The notes under the pieces are model-generated. The model had not been told where the DNA came from, did no database searches, and was given only the letters and a program-made list of their open reading frames with translations. Below, piece by piece: positions 22,437 to 34,009 of a DNA stretch of 64,000 nucleotides. A program made the translations under genes and the position numbers. This DNA is from Tenebrio molitor (Eukaryota > Arthropoda > Insecta > Coleoptera > Tenebrionidae), in the NCBI RefSeq assembly GCF_963966145.1, contig NC_091048.1:28954001-29018000 (forward strand), read 5' to 3'. Every line of letters begins with the position of its first letter. Position 1 is the first letter of the stretch.

Positions 22437-25283
22437 ATGTCTGACGTGAAACAAAAAAGATTGTGCGTGTTGAGTGCATCGTTGTTAATGATTATTACTG
22501 GGACGCTATTAATTTTCTCGGCACCTGTCTTATTAAAATTCATTATTCGAAGTATGTTGGTTCTGAAACCTGGAACCCATATGTGCGACGTGTGGGAACA
22601 CTTTCCCGACCCTGTGCCCACTGACATGTATTTGTTTAATTGGACGAATCCAGAAGAAATTCGCAACAAGAGTGTCAAACCCAGATTTCAACAAGTCGGA
22701 CCTTATCGATTTACGATGGACGTGAGGAAAAGTAACATCACGTGGAACGACAATGGTACAGTGACGTTTAGACAGCTCAAATATTGGTACTACAACAGGG
22801 AAGATTCCGGAGGGGATTTGCATGATAAAGTTACTACTTTGCATCTGACCGCCTTGGTGAGCTCCAACTTTCAAAAATTATCATCGGTTCAAAAAAATTT
22901 GAAACCTTGTTCCGCCGGCTATAAAAATTACATTTTTTGATCTTTAAAAGCAATACAATTTGAAGTTATAAATAACGTCAATGTCTAGTGCATTTTTGGC
23001 AATAGAAGAATACTTTTGTGACGGAAATCAAATAGTGTGTGTCCTGTGTTAAAAATAAATAAATCATGGCCTCCCACTGTACCAAAACAACGTGAACGGT
23101 GTTTATGTATCGTTGCTGATGTTTAATTTTAACAGTTAATTAAGATTAAAACCGTGCGCTCAACAATTATTTAGATCAAAGAAGCCTTGAGATTTTGGAC
23201 GTATCTCCAAATCTTCTGAGGTTCAGATATTCAGATGCTCTGGAATGCATGGACGTATTTTTGGTTGCATATACCTGCTTCAATTTAAATTTGGAAATTT
23301 TTGCCGAAACTCTGCCAAACAGACATGTCCATTCTCCGTTACTGAAAACACCATTACGAAAGTAAGATTCATTAATGAATCTTTTATGTTCTGAAGTAAA
23401 AAGCATTTTTGCGTTAAAATTTTGTTAATAGTGACAGTTGTTTGACGTTTCTTAGCTGAAGTTAGCAAAGATATGAAAAATCTCACACTGTAAAAGTACT
23501 AAAAGTCATAGCCACCCCTTACCTAAGTAATTGTTATCGCCGTTTAAACAAACAATCCTCTCATAATAAAATTCAATAAAGTAGTTCAGTACTATTATTC
23601 TTATGATTTTACTTCACATCAAATCAAACTTGTCAGTATGTATAAACAAAAAATGTTTGAGTTCTCCAGCGTCATCTGATAAATTAAATTCAAGGGCATG
23701 TTTTTTAAAAATGTAAAACTAATAATTATTCCTAGATACTACTAGAATACTAGAATTTGATACAGGTTATTGGGATTTTGTTAACTCACTTCTAAAAACA
23801 TCTGAAAGTCCTAGACGGCCTTCAACAACATTTAACAACAATATGTAAAAAGCTTCTCTTGATTGTTCTCACACAAAAAAAAATCAGTTCGTATCCCGCT
23901 AGTAATTTAAGTTCACTTGGACTTTTACCATTTCAGGGAGTATCTCACGTGTCCCGCACGTGGAACTACATGGTACGCAAAGGCGTCTCGCTTTCTCTGC
24001 GAGGCATCACCTCCACAGTCCATTTTACCCATACCGTTGAAGAACTGCTCTTCAAAGGTTACCCAGACACTTTGATGAAGATAGCGAAAACTTTCCCTTT
24101 TTTCGTCAACGTCGATATTCCACAATGGGATCGATTCGGTTGGCTCTACATGGTATATTCAAAAATAAATAAATGTTTGACACATTTCCCATTCGGTTTC
24201 TCTGTACAGAGAAACGGCTCCACCGATTTTGATGGTGTGTACAACATAAAAACCGGAATCGATTCGGAATTTGGAAGACTTAACACCTGGAATTACTGGA
24301 CCCAAACGCCCTATTTTAGTGGACAATGTGGAAAAATCGACGGCTTCGTTGGTGATGCTTTCGATCCAGACCTGATTGAGAAGACTATTAAAGTGTTTTC
24401 ACCAGAAATGTGTCGACCGGTATATCTTCAGTACGAAGGGAAGAAAAAAGTGAAGGGTATTATAGGACATAAATACTCCTTTGACGATTACATGATCGAC
24501 AATGGTACTTTTTTTACAAATTTTAGAATCTTATTTAAATATGATATGTTTCCAGGAACGAAATATCCAGAAAATAAATGCTTCTGTAACGGTGACTGTT
24601 TTCCAAGTGGAGTTTTTAATGTTTCCAGTTGTCGATATGGTATTCCAGGTTTCGGTTCATTACCACATTTTTACAAAGCGGATCCTCACTATACTAATTC
24701 AATCGAGGGTATGCAACCGAAGAAGGAAAAGCACGAATTTTACGCTGTTCTTGAACCTGTAAGTTCGCACATCAAATTTTCTCAAAATGTTGAACCATAT
24801 TTCGACAGAACACTGGCGTACCGTTAGAAGTAAGAATCAACACTCAAATCAATGTCTACCTGCATTCAATTCCGGATATATCGTAAGTAATGGAAATTTT
24901 TCATCTATAATTTTATATAGCTTTTTCCAGTAATGCACAATTGATCTGATCTAATGACATTTTGGTGTCAACATACTGCTGCATTGTAGGTTGCATTCAA
25001 ACGACAAACTAATTTTCAACTTTTCAGTTTGTTTGAAAATATCCCTGAGGTTTTAGTTCCAGCACTGTGGATTGATCAGCGTTTCAAAATTCCGGACAGC
25101 GAAGTTTCAAAACTGAAACTGCTGTTAAATGTGCCAGTCGTGTGCACATCAATTGGAATTTTAATGATTATTGTAGGTCTAATTTCATCGATTTATTATA
25201 TCGTTAAATCCAAGAAGAATAAGTATTTACACCAAGAAAATGTTCCTTTGAACACTGTTCATCAAAATAAAATTGTATCATAA
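22437..25283 (+). CDS. CD36-family scavenger receptor, gene E
   Basis: Complete gene: exons 22437-22856, 23937-24152, 24210-24504, 24556-24758, 24809-24882 and 25028-25283, encoding 487 aa. The chosen start (MSDVKQKRLC) aligns with those of C and D; an upstream in-frame ATG at 22341 would add 32 residues that the paralogues lack. Features are an N-terminal TM (about 9-33), YLFNWTNPEE, NITWNDNGT, FGWLYM, PENKCFCNGDC and all six conserved cysteines, a C-terminal TM and the tail KSKKNKYLHQENVPLN. It is closest to D: several exon-intron borders and the exon 5 end are identical in DNA. Introns 2 (57 nt) and 3 (51 nt) are in frame and stop-free. Two-TM lipid or debris receptor by family; ligand unknown. 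Confidence 0.93.
22857..23936. other. Intron 1 of gene E
   Basis: About 1.08 kb, far shorter than the same intron in D. No mobile element or conserved coding segment recognised. Confidence 0.5.
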
Positions 25284-25699
25284 AAATTAATAAACACACA
25301 TTGTGTTAAATTTTTCGTATCCCACCTCCACCCGGCGGCACGGCAATTTTGCCGGAGTACATACACTATTACGGATAATACTATCAAGTAATAGTGCAGT
25401 GCTTATCAACATAATTACCGGCGTCTCGCCTCCACATTTTGACTTTTTTGTGTTTTATGTTCTGTGTCAATGTTAAGGAATTTCCTCACGATGTGACATG
25501 AGTATAATAATATACCTTTTTGAATTTCAACCACCAATGTGTTCTCTAAGTCCAAAATTTTTAAATTTTTAAAAAGAGTTTGCGGTACTATTCCTGTTGC
25601 TGAAATTATAAATGGTAAAATCGAAATTTTTTCTAAACACCAAAGATTTCTCATAGCAACGGAGAGTTCTAAATATTTATTAATTTTTGTATTACGCAT

Positions 25700-26918
25700 T
25701 TCATTTCAGCTGCGTTGGATAAAAATACTCAGGTTGATGTCATCTACACCGACTTTTCAAAAGCATTTGATCGCATCGATCATAATATCTTATTAAATAA
25801 ACTCAGACACTTCGGGTTCAGTGACTCTCTTTTAAATCTATTCGAGTCTTATTTATCGGATCGTTTTTGTTACGTAAATGTTTTAGGTTTCTATTCTGCT
25901 CGGCTAGTTGTAAATTCAGGTGTTCCCCAAGGGTCTAATTTAGGTCCCTTGCTTTTCCTTTTGTTTATTAACGATATCGTTGAAATATTTAGTTTAAATG
26001 TGCTTTTGCTTGCTGATGATGTTAAGCTGTATTCTACTATTAGAGATATTTCTGACTGTATGCGTTTGCAATCAAATGTTGATGTGCTTTATGGTTGGTG
26101 TCGCAGTAATGGTCTCCCCTTGAATCGTGACAAATGCTTACATTCTCTCGTTCTCTCGTAAGACCAAGCCGCTTATGTTCGATTATAGAATTGGGAATGC
26201 TTCATTGACTAGGTGTTTCACTTTCAAGGATTTAGGCGTTACATTTGACGCTCAATTCACCTTCAACGAACATGTTGATATTATTGTGGCATCATCAGTC
26301 AAAACTTTAGGTTTCATCTTTCGATCGTGCAAACGATTCAGGTCTAAGAGTTGCTTAAGGGCACTTTATTTTACCTTGGTCAGATCTAAATTGGAGTACT
26401 GTTCAATTGTATGGTCACCGATCTATCGAAGAGGTGTTGATGCTTTGGAGTCGGTTCAGAGGAAGTTTGCCAAGTATCTTCTGTTCAAGTTAATTGCTGA
26501 ATTTCCTCCAAGAGGTACTCCTAATTCTGTTCTTTATGATATGGCAAATCTGCGTTCTCTCAATATGAGACGTAATGATAGTTTTCTGATATTTCTATAT
26601 AAGATCATACACGGCATTATTAATTCTCCCTTCTTGTTATCCCAAATTTATTTCAATGTGCCTCAGGCAAATCTTAGATCTGGTCGTTTTTTTTATGTTC
26701 CGCGAGCAATTACTAATATACTGCATCGTTCCCCTCTTTATAGTCTTGGACAATTTAAGAGATTGATTACCTGCATTTCAGAGGTTTAATTGAGCGTTTC
26801 CCGTAACGGGTACACAGTCGCTTTTTGAGCTGTTGTATTGTATAACGCTGTTTACTGTTGGTTTTTGTTTGGGTGTACAACCTGTTAACCAACATACCAA
26901 ATAATAATAATAATAATA
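25700..26918 (+). mobile_element. 5'-truncated LINE (Jockey/CR1-like) inserted in the host LINE
   Basis: The insert begins in the middle of the reverse transcriptase and ends in a (TAA)n tail at about 26899-26918. It interrupts the - strand LINE between HNITQTYN and NTKINKY. No endonuclease or 5' region is present, which is the usual 5' truncation of non-LTR elements. The target-site duplication was not resolved by eye. Confidence 0.8.
25706..26789 (+). pseudogene. Non-LTR reverse transcriptase, partial, frameshifted
   Basis: Motifs in order are VDVIYTDFSKAFDRIDH (first catalytic Asp region), SGVPQGSNLGPLLFLLFIND and LLLADDVKLYS (an LADD version of the YxDD box), then the thumb region DLGVTFDAQFTFNEH, SKLEYCSIVWSP and LESVQRKFAKYL. 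The frame breaks once near 26150, in a duplicated TCTCG stretch (first frame stops at 26161; the second runs to the TAA at 26789). Truncated at the N-terminus. This was a mobile-element protein; no host role is suggested. Confidence 0.85.
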
Positions 26919-27190
26919 TTATTATATGTCTGTGTTATATTGTGTGAATTTGGAACAGCTATATCTAAAAGATATGCTTGCTTTTGTTGTTTATTTAAAA
27001 TAATAATGTCTGGTCTGTTATGCTGAATGTGAATGTCAGTTAAAACTGTGCGATCAAAATATAATTTGTAATTGTCATTTTCTAAACAACTTTCTGGTTG
27101 TTAAATAATAATGTATTATTAACCAAGGTTGAGAAGATTATTTTTACAGTTCGAACACCACGATTGAATCCCCAGGGCACCGTGGTGAAT

Positions 27191-27428
27191 ATAACGGGTG
27201 ACTATTAAAATTTTCACTTGGAGTTGACTTTGAACGAGTTTTTATTTTTTCTGTTACTTTAGACACACGCAAGAACGAACGACAAATGTCAGTCAGTACA
27301 ATTGAAACATAACCAAATTAAGAGAAAAACATTTATTGAAATGTCAAACTTGTCAGTGTCTAAGGTGCAACGGAAAACAAAGAATGATCCATAGCCAACC
27401 CTAAGTTTTTGCATTTTTAGCATCTTGT
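27191..27428 (-). repeat. MITE, copy 1 of the ATAACGGGTGAC family
   Basis: Starts ATAACGGGTGACTATTAAAA and contains GTCAGTCAGTACAATTGAAA and GTCAGTGTCTAAGGTGCAAC. It is the reverse complement of the copy at 50302-50528. The right terminus is eroded. Confidence 0.75.
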
Positions 27429-28050
27429 ATTTTTATATTCAGAAGAATTGTAAAATGTAGAATTGACATTTACAGATGCTGTCATTTATTATTCCGCGAA
27501 AAATCTATCTTTAAACATAAGTTCTTTCAATTAAATTAATTGATTTAAACATCATTTTTAATGCGCAAAATAGCACTACTTAATTACAATATCTCCATCA
27601 TATTAAATCGTGTTACAAAGATTGTTTGTTTTAAAACCGACGCAAGATTTTGAAAAAAATTATTTATATATTCGCCAGTGACAAACAATGAAAAAAAATA
27701 TTTACCTTTCACTAGATAAAGATAGGTACAGAAACGGAGTTTACAGGTTTTTATTGAATGACAAAAAAAGTATGCCAAAAGTATATTACCGATGGTAACT
27801 TTTTTTTTTCATATTTTTTAAACCAGTTTCGTTGTTCCGTATAGTTTGAAATAAATTACCATCATTGGAATTTCAACTTATATTAGCCGTTCACGATTGT
27901 TTTAAACACGCAGAAGGCCAAGATATTTTTTTGTTGGATTGGCGTCATGTCCTGTCATATGACGTTTCGTTTTTAAATATTCGCCTTGTTGTCAATTCCG
28001 TCATTAATTTAGTTAGTAGTACCTAATAATTTACCCATTTTAATACATTA
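27429..28050. other. Intergenic, no gene seen
   Basis: AT-rich sequence without supported exons or a clear repeat. Confidence 0.4.
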
Positions 28051-28213
28051 TGGGCCAGTTTATAGAAAGAGAATTAAATATTTAATTCGAATTAAATTTT
28101 AATGTGCGATTAACCCATGAATCCGAAACTTCGATTGGTTCAATCTAATCACGTGTTCAGTTAATCGCGCATTTGATTAAGATCAACTTAATTTCGCTTC
28201 TATAAACTGACCC
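28051..28213. repeat. Inverted-repeat MITE, about 160 bp
   Basis: TGGGCCAGTTTATAGAAAG pairs with CTTCTATAAACTGACCC, and the inner segments GTGCGATTAACC / GTTAATCGCGCA pair as well. TA dinucleotides flank both ends. Confidence 0.65.
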
Positions 28214-28454
28214 TAGGTGTTCTTAAACGAGAACTGCGCTACAAATATGTATGGATGTTTCATTTCAATGAAAGTTTAACAATATTGTTCTTAATACGTT
28301 CACTTATTTAAAAAAATGTAGCAAACTGGCAGCAATGTTCGGTTCAATTATAACCTAAAATAGATTTATTATGACAAATCACAATACTGCCAACTAAAAT
28401 GTCAGATTTTCATAGATAGTCCGAATTTGAAACAATAATGAACGGTATATAAAG

Positions 28455-28625
28455 GGTGTTTTTTTAAATTTGGCGTCGAAGTAGGTATTGGAGAGTCGAT
28501 TGAGATCGCACCACTCGTGTAAAAGCGTAAGATTTAAACAGCTAATCCGTGATCAGTAACCTGTATAGTGCGTTCACAATCGACAGTTCAACGCCTACTT
28601 CGACGCCAAATTAAAAAAAAACAAC
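28455..28625. repeat. Inverted-repeat MITE, about 170 bp
   Basis: Left TTTAAATTTGGCGTCGAAGT and right CTTCGACGCCAAATT, with the inner matches GAGTCGATTG / CAATCGAC. A related half-element occurs at 63814-63850. Confidence 0.7.
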
Positions 28626-28763
28626 CGTTACAGTGTTCTCTGCTGTGACCGGTTTTGCCACGCCACTGGAATATTTTGTTCGCGCAGAGTTCCAGCCAAG
28701 ATTTCAACGCCTTCTTTGATCTAATAGTTGTTCCTTCTTTGATCTAAATAGTTGTTGGTTGTA

Positions 28764-28985
28764 CGGTTGGCTTCAAAAAAAACGGGAACTGTCAGAAAAA
28801 GTTCTGTCAGATTTTATTAAATTTTTATAGTTTGAAACGGCCTTTTAGAATTTAGGTTAAAAAACTGCACTTATGGGTCAGAAATACTACTGTCAAACAG
28901 ACACAAATTGACATAAATTGACAAATTAAATTTTCACATCACATTAGGTCAAATTTCATTTCCCGTTTTTTTTTGAAGCCAACTG
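28764..28985. repeat. TA-flanked MITE, about 220 bp
   Basis: Flanked by TA on both sides. Ends CGGTTGGCTTCAAAAAAAA and TTTTTTTTGAAGCCAACTG. The inner half includes CGGGAACTGTCAG and repeated TTGACA-like motifs. A 23-bp tandem duplication (TCTTTGATCTAA...GTTGTT) lies just upstream at 28712-28757. Confidence 0.75.
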
Positions 28986-29960
28986 TACGGTATACTTTTG
29001 TAGATTTAGATACGTTTTTCTTTGCTGCTTTCAGGAAAAGCTACACAATTAATTGTGGCAAAAATAAAGATGAAGTTGAGGCAAGATCTTCGAAATGAAA
29101 TGAGCAACAAATAAGTGGCGTTTGATTTTCTGCCATTTGTGTCCGTGAAACCGGCGGGTTGTTGACTCCTCCTTTATTATCAAATGTTAAGCGAAGGGTT
29201 ATCAGATGTACCAAGCAAACTGTAAATTTAGTTACGTTTGTTCCAAGAAACCGCTCAAAACTAATTCTTACGAAAATAATTACTTCTCGTCTTATCAGCG
29301 CAATTGTACTAGTTTTAGCGGTATTAAGCGGAGATCCGCTCTCTCTCGGTTCCCCATTATTTTTTACACGACGTAAGTTATTTCTACCGATTTAAATCAA
29401 AAATTTATAGAACACAAAAACTCTTTCTCAATAACGGTTGTCATCATAAATCAGAAATCACTATCACGCGCACGTACGTCTGTATTGATAAAAACGTAAT
29501 AAATGCAGTAAATACACAAATCTTCGGTGAGAGTTCATCCGATACTAGTACAAAATCCTTTTGATAGTTACACTCGACGGTGAAGGCTGACGAAAGTAGC
29601 CTTCTTCACAGAAAATAATCTTGTTTGGGACGAGAACTCGAAGGAGGTTCGATATACGACAAGTTGATGTGTTTTTTTCAACATCCACTGAATATTTTAC
29701 ATAACCAATATTCATTACGAAAGCAAAACGTGATCGATTCCTTGTTGTGACACATCGATATAATGTGCAGGACAGCATATCCATTTCAATTATGGAGAGT
29801 TAATGGCATGAAAGGATCAGGACACGTTGCTTATGGTATTGGATAAATGTTCCCTGAAGAACAACCGACATATATTTTAATTGTCAATATTCCACATTAC
29901 AAAAATAAATAGTAATCAAACTTCATAATTGAAAAAAAAAATGCCACACTTCATTTTTCG
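28986..29960. other. Intergenic, no gene seen
   Basis: Contains two short open frames (29159-29395 on +, 29545-29784 on -) without recognisable domains or splice context. Neither is called as a gene. Confidence 0.4.
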
Positions 29961-30448
29961 ACTGTAATTACACGAGAGGTCTTTTTTTGTCCGGATAAAA
30001 TTGAATTTTTTTACGATAATTTGGTTGCTTGGTAAATTGACGACACAAACCACCCGATAAAAAAACGAGTCCGAAGGACGAGTTTTTTTATCTGGTGGTT
30101 TGTGGAGTCAATTTACCAAAAAGAAACCAAATTAGAGTTTAAAAAATGAAATTTTATCCTGGACGAAAAAAACCTCGAGCGTAATTCGATGAGATAATTT
30201 AATGAATAATGATAGGTAGGTAATTATGAAAAATTGAATTCGCCATTTTGCACGTCAATTTATTACAAGCTGTGTCAATGTTTTATGATTGTTGGTTCGT
30301 TATCATAACAACAAACAATAATCAGGTTCGAAAAAGTTTGCCATGGAAGTTTAAGCACATTTTATCCAGATGCAAAGTTAGGGCTAACTTTATCCGATGT
30401 CAAAGTGACAAATGCATCGCGGCTTATGGGATTTTTTATACATGAATT
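29961..30448 (-). repeat. Interspersed repeat, copy 3 (full length, inverted)
   Basis: Reverse complement of the 7341 family. Runs from ACTGTAATTACACGAGAGG to the segment GGCTTATGGGATTTTTTATA, and includes the CCGAAGGACGAG hairpin loop that copy 2 lacks. Confidence 0.75.
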
Positions 30449-31533
30449 AAATTATCAAATTTAAATCAAGTTATTTACTATCAAGATTGTTCTTGTCCTT
30501 TATTTTGACGGGATAATATTATTTTCCGACGTAAATGCCGGTTATGAGGCCATCTCAAAGCAGATCAAGTTAGAAGGAATTTCATTAAGAATATTGAACA
30601 TCTAAGAGAATATGAGAGATGAAGTTAGCAGCAAATAAGATCATTAAAACAAGCACACCTCTCCTGTGTCGTACAGAAAATACTGTAGCCCACTCTGCTA
30701 CAGACAAATTACATTTGACAGATGTTGTTAAAATATGACCTTCCCACCGATCAACAAAACTGCATCGATGATTCCCATCTTTTGTTCGATGGAAATCTGA
30801 TCCTGCACCACTGCACACGCTGCTGATCTGCATAAGCACGACACACTCGCTTTGAAGCCCTAAACGAAACAAACCGAATAATCATTTGGAATTGGTTAAG
30901 AATCTTCCGCTTTCGTCCCTTTTGAACTTTCATTCCAACTTTATTGTCAATTGCTGATGCAAGAAGAATCCCATTATTATGTCTCATCGCAAGACATCAC
31001 CCATTTGGCACAGATGAAATGCCTTTGTTGAGATTCAGTTTGCTAACCCCAAAAACTCGTCTCCGAGTCCGTGCAGATTGAACTTTTTCATAATTTCCAT
31101 AACTTTCCATAACAAAAATTACTCCGTCGAATTTTCAGTTGCAAGTGAAAATTCTCCGTCAACATCCGACTTTGCTTTCAACTTGATTTATTTCTGTTCG
31201 ATCTGCACAATAAAGACTTACATACTTCGGTTTTGAAAGACTGTCACAAGTAAAGATTTAAAACCATCAGTCACGTTGTTTTTTTTTAATTTTTTATTTC
31301 ATCCTGTGTCAAATTTCAATACTTTACGTCATCAGTTTGAATCCGGGAAAACGCAAAAAACGGCCGGACGCCGGTTAAGTGTTGCTATTGGAAACACAAA
31401 AGTAACAATCGCAATAACAATTATTCAGGTTTAAGAAATGTTTTATTCAAAACTACATCTAAATGCAAATTAACAATTTAACTAGGTATTTGGGCCACAA
31501 AGAAGATGCACTTACTTTCTCAGACTAAAAACG
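30449..31533. other. Intergenic, no gene seen
   Basis: Short open frames on the - strand between 30585 and 30987 have no recognisable domain. Nothing else supported. Confidence 0.4.
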
Positions 31534-31755
31534 TTAGTTCACAAATAAAATAATACAACCATTTAAACCAAATCTAAAAAATAGGCCAGCCAGCATAACC
31601 ACTTCCGTAATTTTCTTCACATTATTTTCTGATTTCCATTTACAAAAATGGCTGAATTGTTTTTCATACCTTTCATCAGACTGGCTAGGTATTAATTCAG
31701 CACAGGCTTCTGCAGATTTTCTTACAATTTCTGGAGGATTTGTTTTAGAAGTCAT
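31534..31755 (-). pseudogene. Fragment of a recombinase-like (Crypton/ZMYM-type) N-terminal domain
   Basis: The - strand frame MTSKTNPPEIVRKSAEACAE, then LIPSQSDERYEKQFSHFCKW and VKKITEVVMLAGLFF, stops after about 73 codons. The pattern P.KS..RYEK.Y..F..W followed by a (S/T)E.V.LA block is the N-terminal domain of the Crypton-derived protein family of insects. It ends abruptly where the family normally continues and has no donor site there, so it is a fragment, or an unusually short domesticated ORF. Related debris is at 2955-3220. Confidence 0.45.
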
Positions 31756-31920
31756 TTTGACGCACAAAATTATTTCAACAAAATAAACAATTGCCAAACA
31801 GCCGTTGCTAATCATGTTCCAAAAATGTGACTAGATTTGGAGCTTTTGTTGAATTATTTTGAAATTAATTTTCAATGTTTCTTTCAAACGAAATTTGAGG
31901 CAGGATGAAATAAAATACAT

Positions 31921-32047
31921 AACGACATTCGTCCGTGAACTCTTTTTACAGTACTCGTTTCGAGTTTCAAGACTCGGCTCCTTCGTCGCCTCGTCCTTAA
32001 ACGTCTAACTCGTACTGTAAACTATGAGTTCCCGGACTTATAACGTT
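31921..32047. repeat. Hairpin MITE with CG-rich core
   Basis: AACGACATTCGTCCGTGAACTC-type left arm (first 20: AACGACATTCGTCCGTGAAC) and GAGTTCCCGGACTTATAACG on the right, with the inner arms TTTACAGTACTCGTT / AACTCGTACTGTAAA. The core carries ACTCGGCTCCTTCGTCGCCTCG. Confidence 0.75.
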
Positions 32048-33340
32048 AATTACTATATCAGTTGAACCGCTCGGAATGAATTTTCATTTTTATTGTGAAA
32101 ATTTCGTGGCTTTTGCACAATTTAATTTTTATTTGACGTCACGACACTGATAACTTTTGACTCCTGAATTACGAAATTTCTGTCGATTCACGAACAGTAC
32201 TTTGACCTAAACCAAAAAAAGAAGTTCACTTTCTTTTTCCATCCAGGCCTCATTCAGCAACAATTTCTGATCCATAGACAGAAAACGAAAATTTTGCACT
32301 ACCTTATCTCAAAGATGACGCGTGCACGCAGCTTGCAGCCCTGTCGATGAATTTCGTCGACAACTTTTGTCAACAACGCAATGAATAAAGAAATCGTTAT
32401 AATAATGATTACGGTTTGTTCTCTTTGTTTATGGCCGTTAAATTGCAATCAGCCACCTGAGGCGAAACATTTTTGTTTATACAACGATTACGAGTAGTCG
32501 GAATGATAAACCATTTGTAAATATTAATAAAATGATATGCTCGAAACAAATATTTTTACGTCAAAAAAACAAAAACACATACATAATGTAAAGTCATCGT
32601 GAATTTTTTAAAAAAATTCAAACTGGGTCGACTTTGCGCGCTAAAAAATTTACAACCCGTGTTGAATATATTACTTGCAGGATATTTTTGCCGAATTCCC
32701 GAAACGTGAAATTTTTATTAGAACACCTGTTTGCTCTTACCAACGTCGATGTGTTTTATCTACTCTTAGGTCGCTTAAGTACGACATCAAATAACAAAAT
32801 GTCGTAAAATTTACTCTTACATTTTTAATATGTTAAAAGCTTTCCTATTTATCGTATTTCTTTTACAAATCGCCGCAACGATCGCACCGAAGAAATCTTT
32901 AAAAACCTGCTTTTTCCTTGTCAGTCGCTCATGAAAATTTAATTTCAATAACAAAATGACTCGAAATCGTCACTTTTCGAATTCCTTCAGGTTTATATTT
33001 TTTTGTTTGCGATTGCTAAAACTATTTCTACTAATAGCTCGTTTTTTGACACCACCTTTGACTGGTGGTGAAATTATAAGTTTCTGCACAGAGCATCTAC
33101 TTGTTTTTTTTTTTGTAGTCGGCAAATTATCGTTGCCACCTCTTCACAATGGCAGTTCTAAAGTGGCCAAACATTTAATTAAGATGTTACGCGTACATTG
33201 CTGCTTATGTATATATGTACAAGGCAGTCACTAAAGGTCATACGATAAATGATAAGGCTCTTAAAGTCTATTCGTCCAATAGATAAATTCTCTTATTCAA
33301 ACATAACTGTATGAAATTATTCTACTATTAGTGCTATTTC
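32048..33340. other. Intergenic region upstream of gene F
   Basis: A short open frame at 32956-33234 has low-complexity, T-rich composition and no domain. No gene is called. The promoter of gene F is presumably near the right end. Confidence 0.4.
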
Positions 33341-33430
33341 CTGTGTGCAGACCTTTTGTGCTCCTTAATGAAAGCAACGAGTCCTGTCCATGACGTTCGA
33401 CTGCACGGACAACAATGCTGTGATACACAA
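33341..33430 (+). other. Likely non-coding first exon (5' UTR) of gene F
   Basis: The segment ends at CACAA|GTAAGTAC (donor at 33431). A matching acceptor, CACCCGCAG, ends at 33999, ten bases before the gene F ATG. The left edge of the exon is not defined by sequence. The implied intron of 569 bp would separate leader from coding sequence. Confidence 0.45.
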
Positions 33431-34009
33431 GTAAGTACACCTATTGTCACATTCTATTAATTATTTATCAAAACAAAAACGCTATTCGGGGTCGTCAAAT
33501 CGTGTCAAAAGTCAACCTGGTTTTTTCCCGTACACATTCGGACTGCGCCGTTTTATATTTGTCATACCGGATTCGAAAAAAAAACAATATGAATGTGCGC
33601 GACACGTGGTTGTTTTATCTCGTCTTCAGAAAATCGTAAGTACGGACAGGTGCTTGGCTAGACGACCAAGATTAAATAAAAATTTGACACTTTGTTGCGA
33701 CATCCAAATCGGAAATTTTATCTGACCCGTGATAAAAAATTGTCGCCGAATCAAAATTTCTGACATTTAACCCTCTCGCTGCGAGTAAAACAGCTCGACG
33801 TAAACTTCCACTATTTCACATCTGTTGACAACCAGTCATTGATAAAGAGTTTTTCGTTGTTCGAATAACCATGACGGTTCATGAGGTCGGTCGTGTTTCG
33901 CAAAACCAGTAACTTTCCCGATCGATCGATTGCACAAGGTCTTCACGTTCCTTACTCATGCACCACGCTCGAAAACTGACAGCAGATTTTCACCCGCAGG
34001 AATGAAAAA

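Larger units (their letters stand above)
25325..27117 (-). mobile_element. Host LINE on the - strand, split by a second LINE
   Basis: Reading the - strand from 27117 down to 26919 gives PESCLENDNYKLYFDR, DIHIQHNRPDIIILNK and AYLLDIAVPNSHNI. The text resumes at 25699 with KINKYLELSVAMRNLWCL, ISILPFIISATGIVPQTL and LLYSCHIVRKFLN. The DIAVP...HN and SATGxxP...CHIVRKFL blocks are the conserved C-terminal end of a LINE polyprotein family common in insects. The 3' UTR with GC-rich hairpins (ATTTTGCCGGAG, CCACCCGGCGGC) runs to about 25325, only 40 bp past the gene E stop. The copy is 5'-truncated and interrupted. Confidence 0.65.

Noticed and set aside
27120..27190. Possible tRNA-like segment (GTTCGAACACCACGATTGAATCC)
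   Set aside because: The T-loop resemblance is superficial. No acceptor or anticodon stem could be folded around it.
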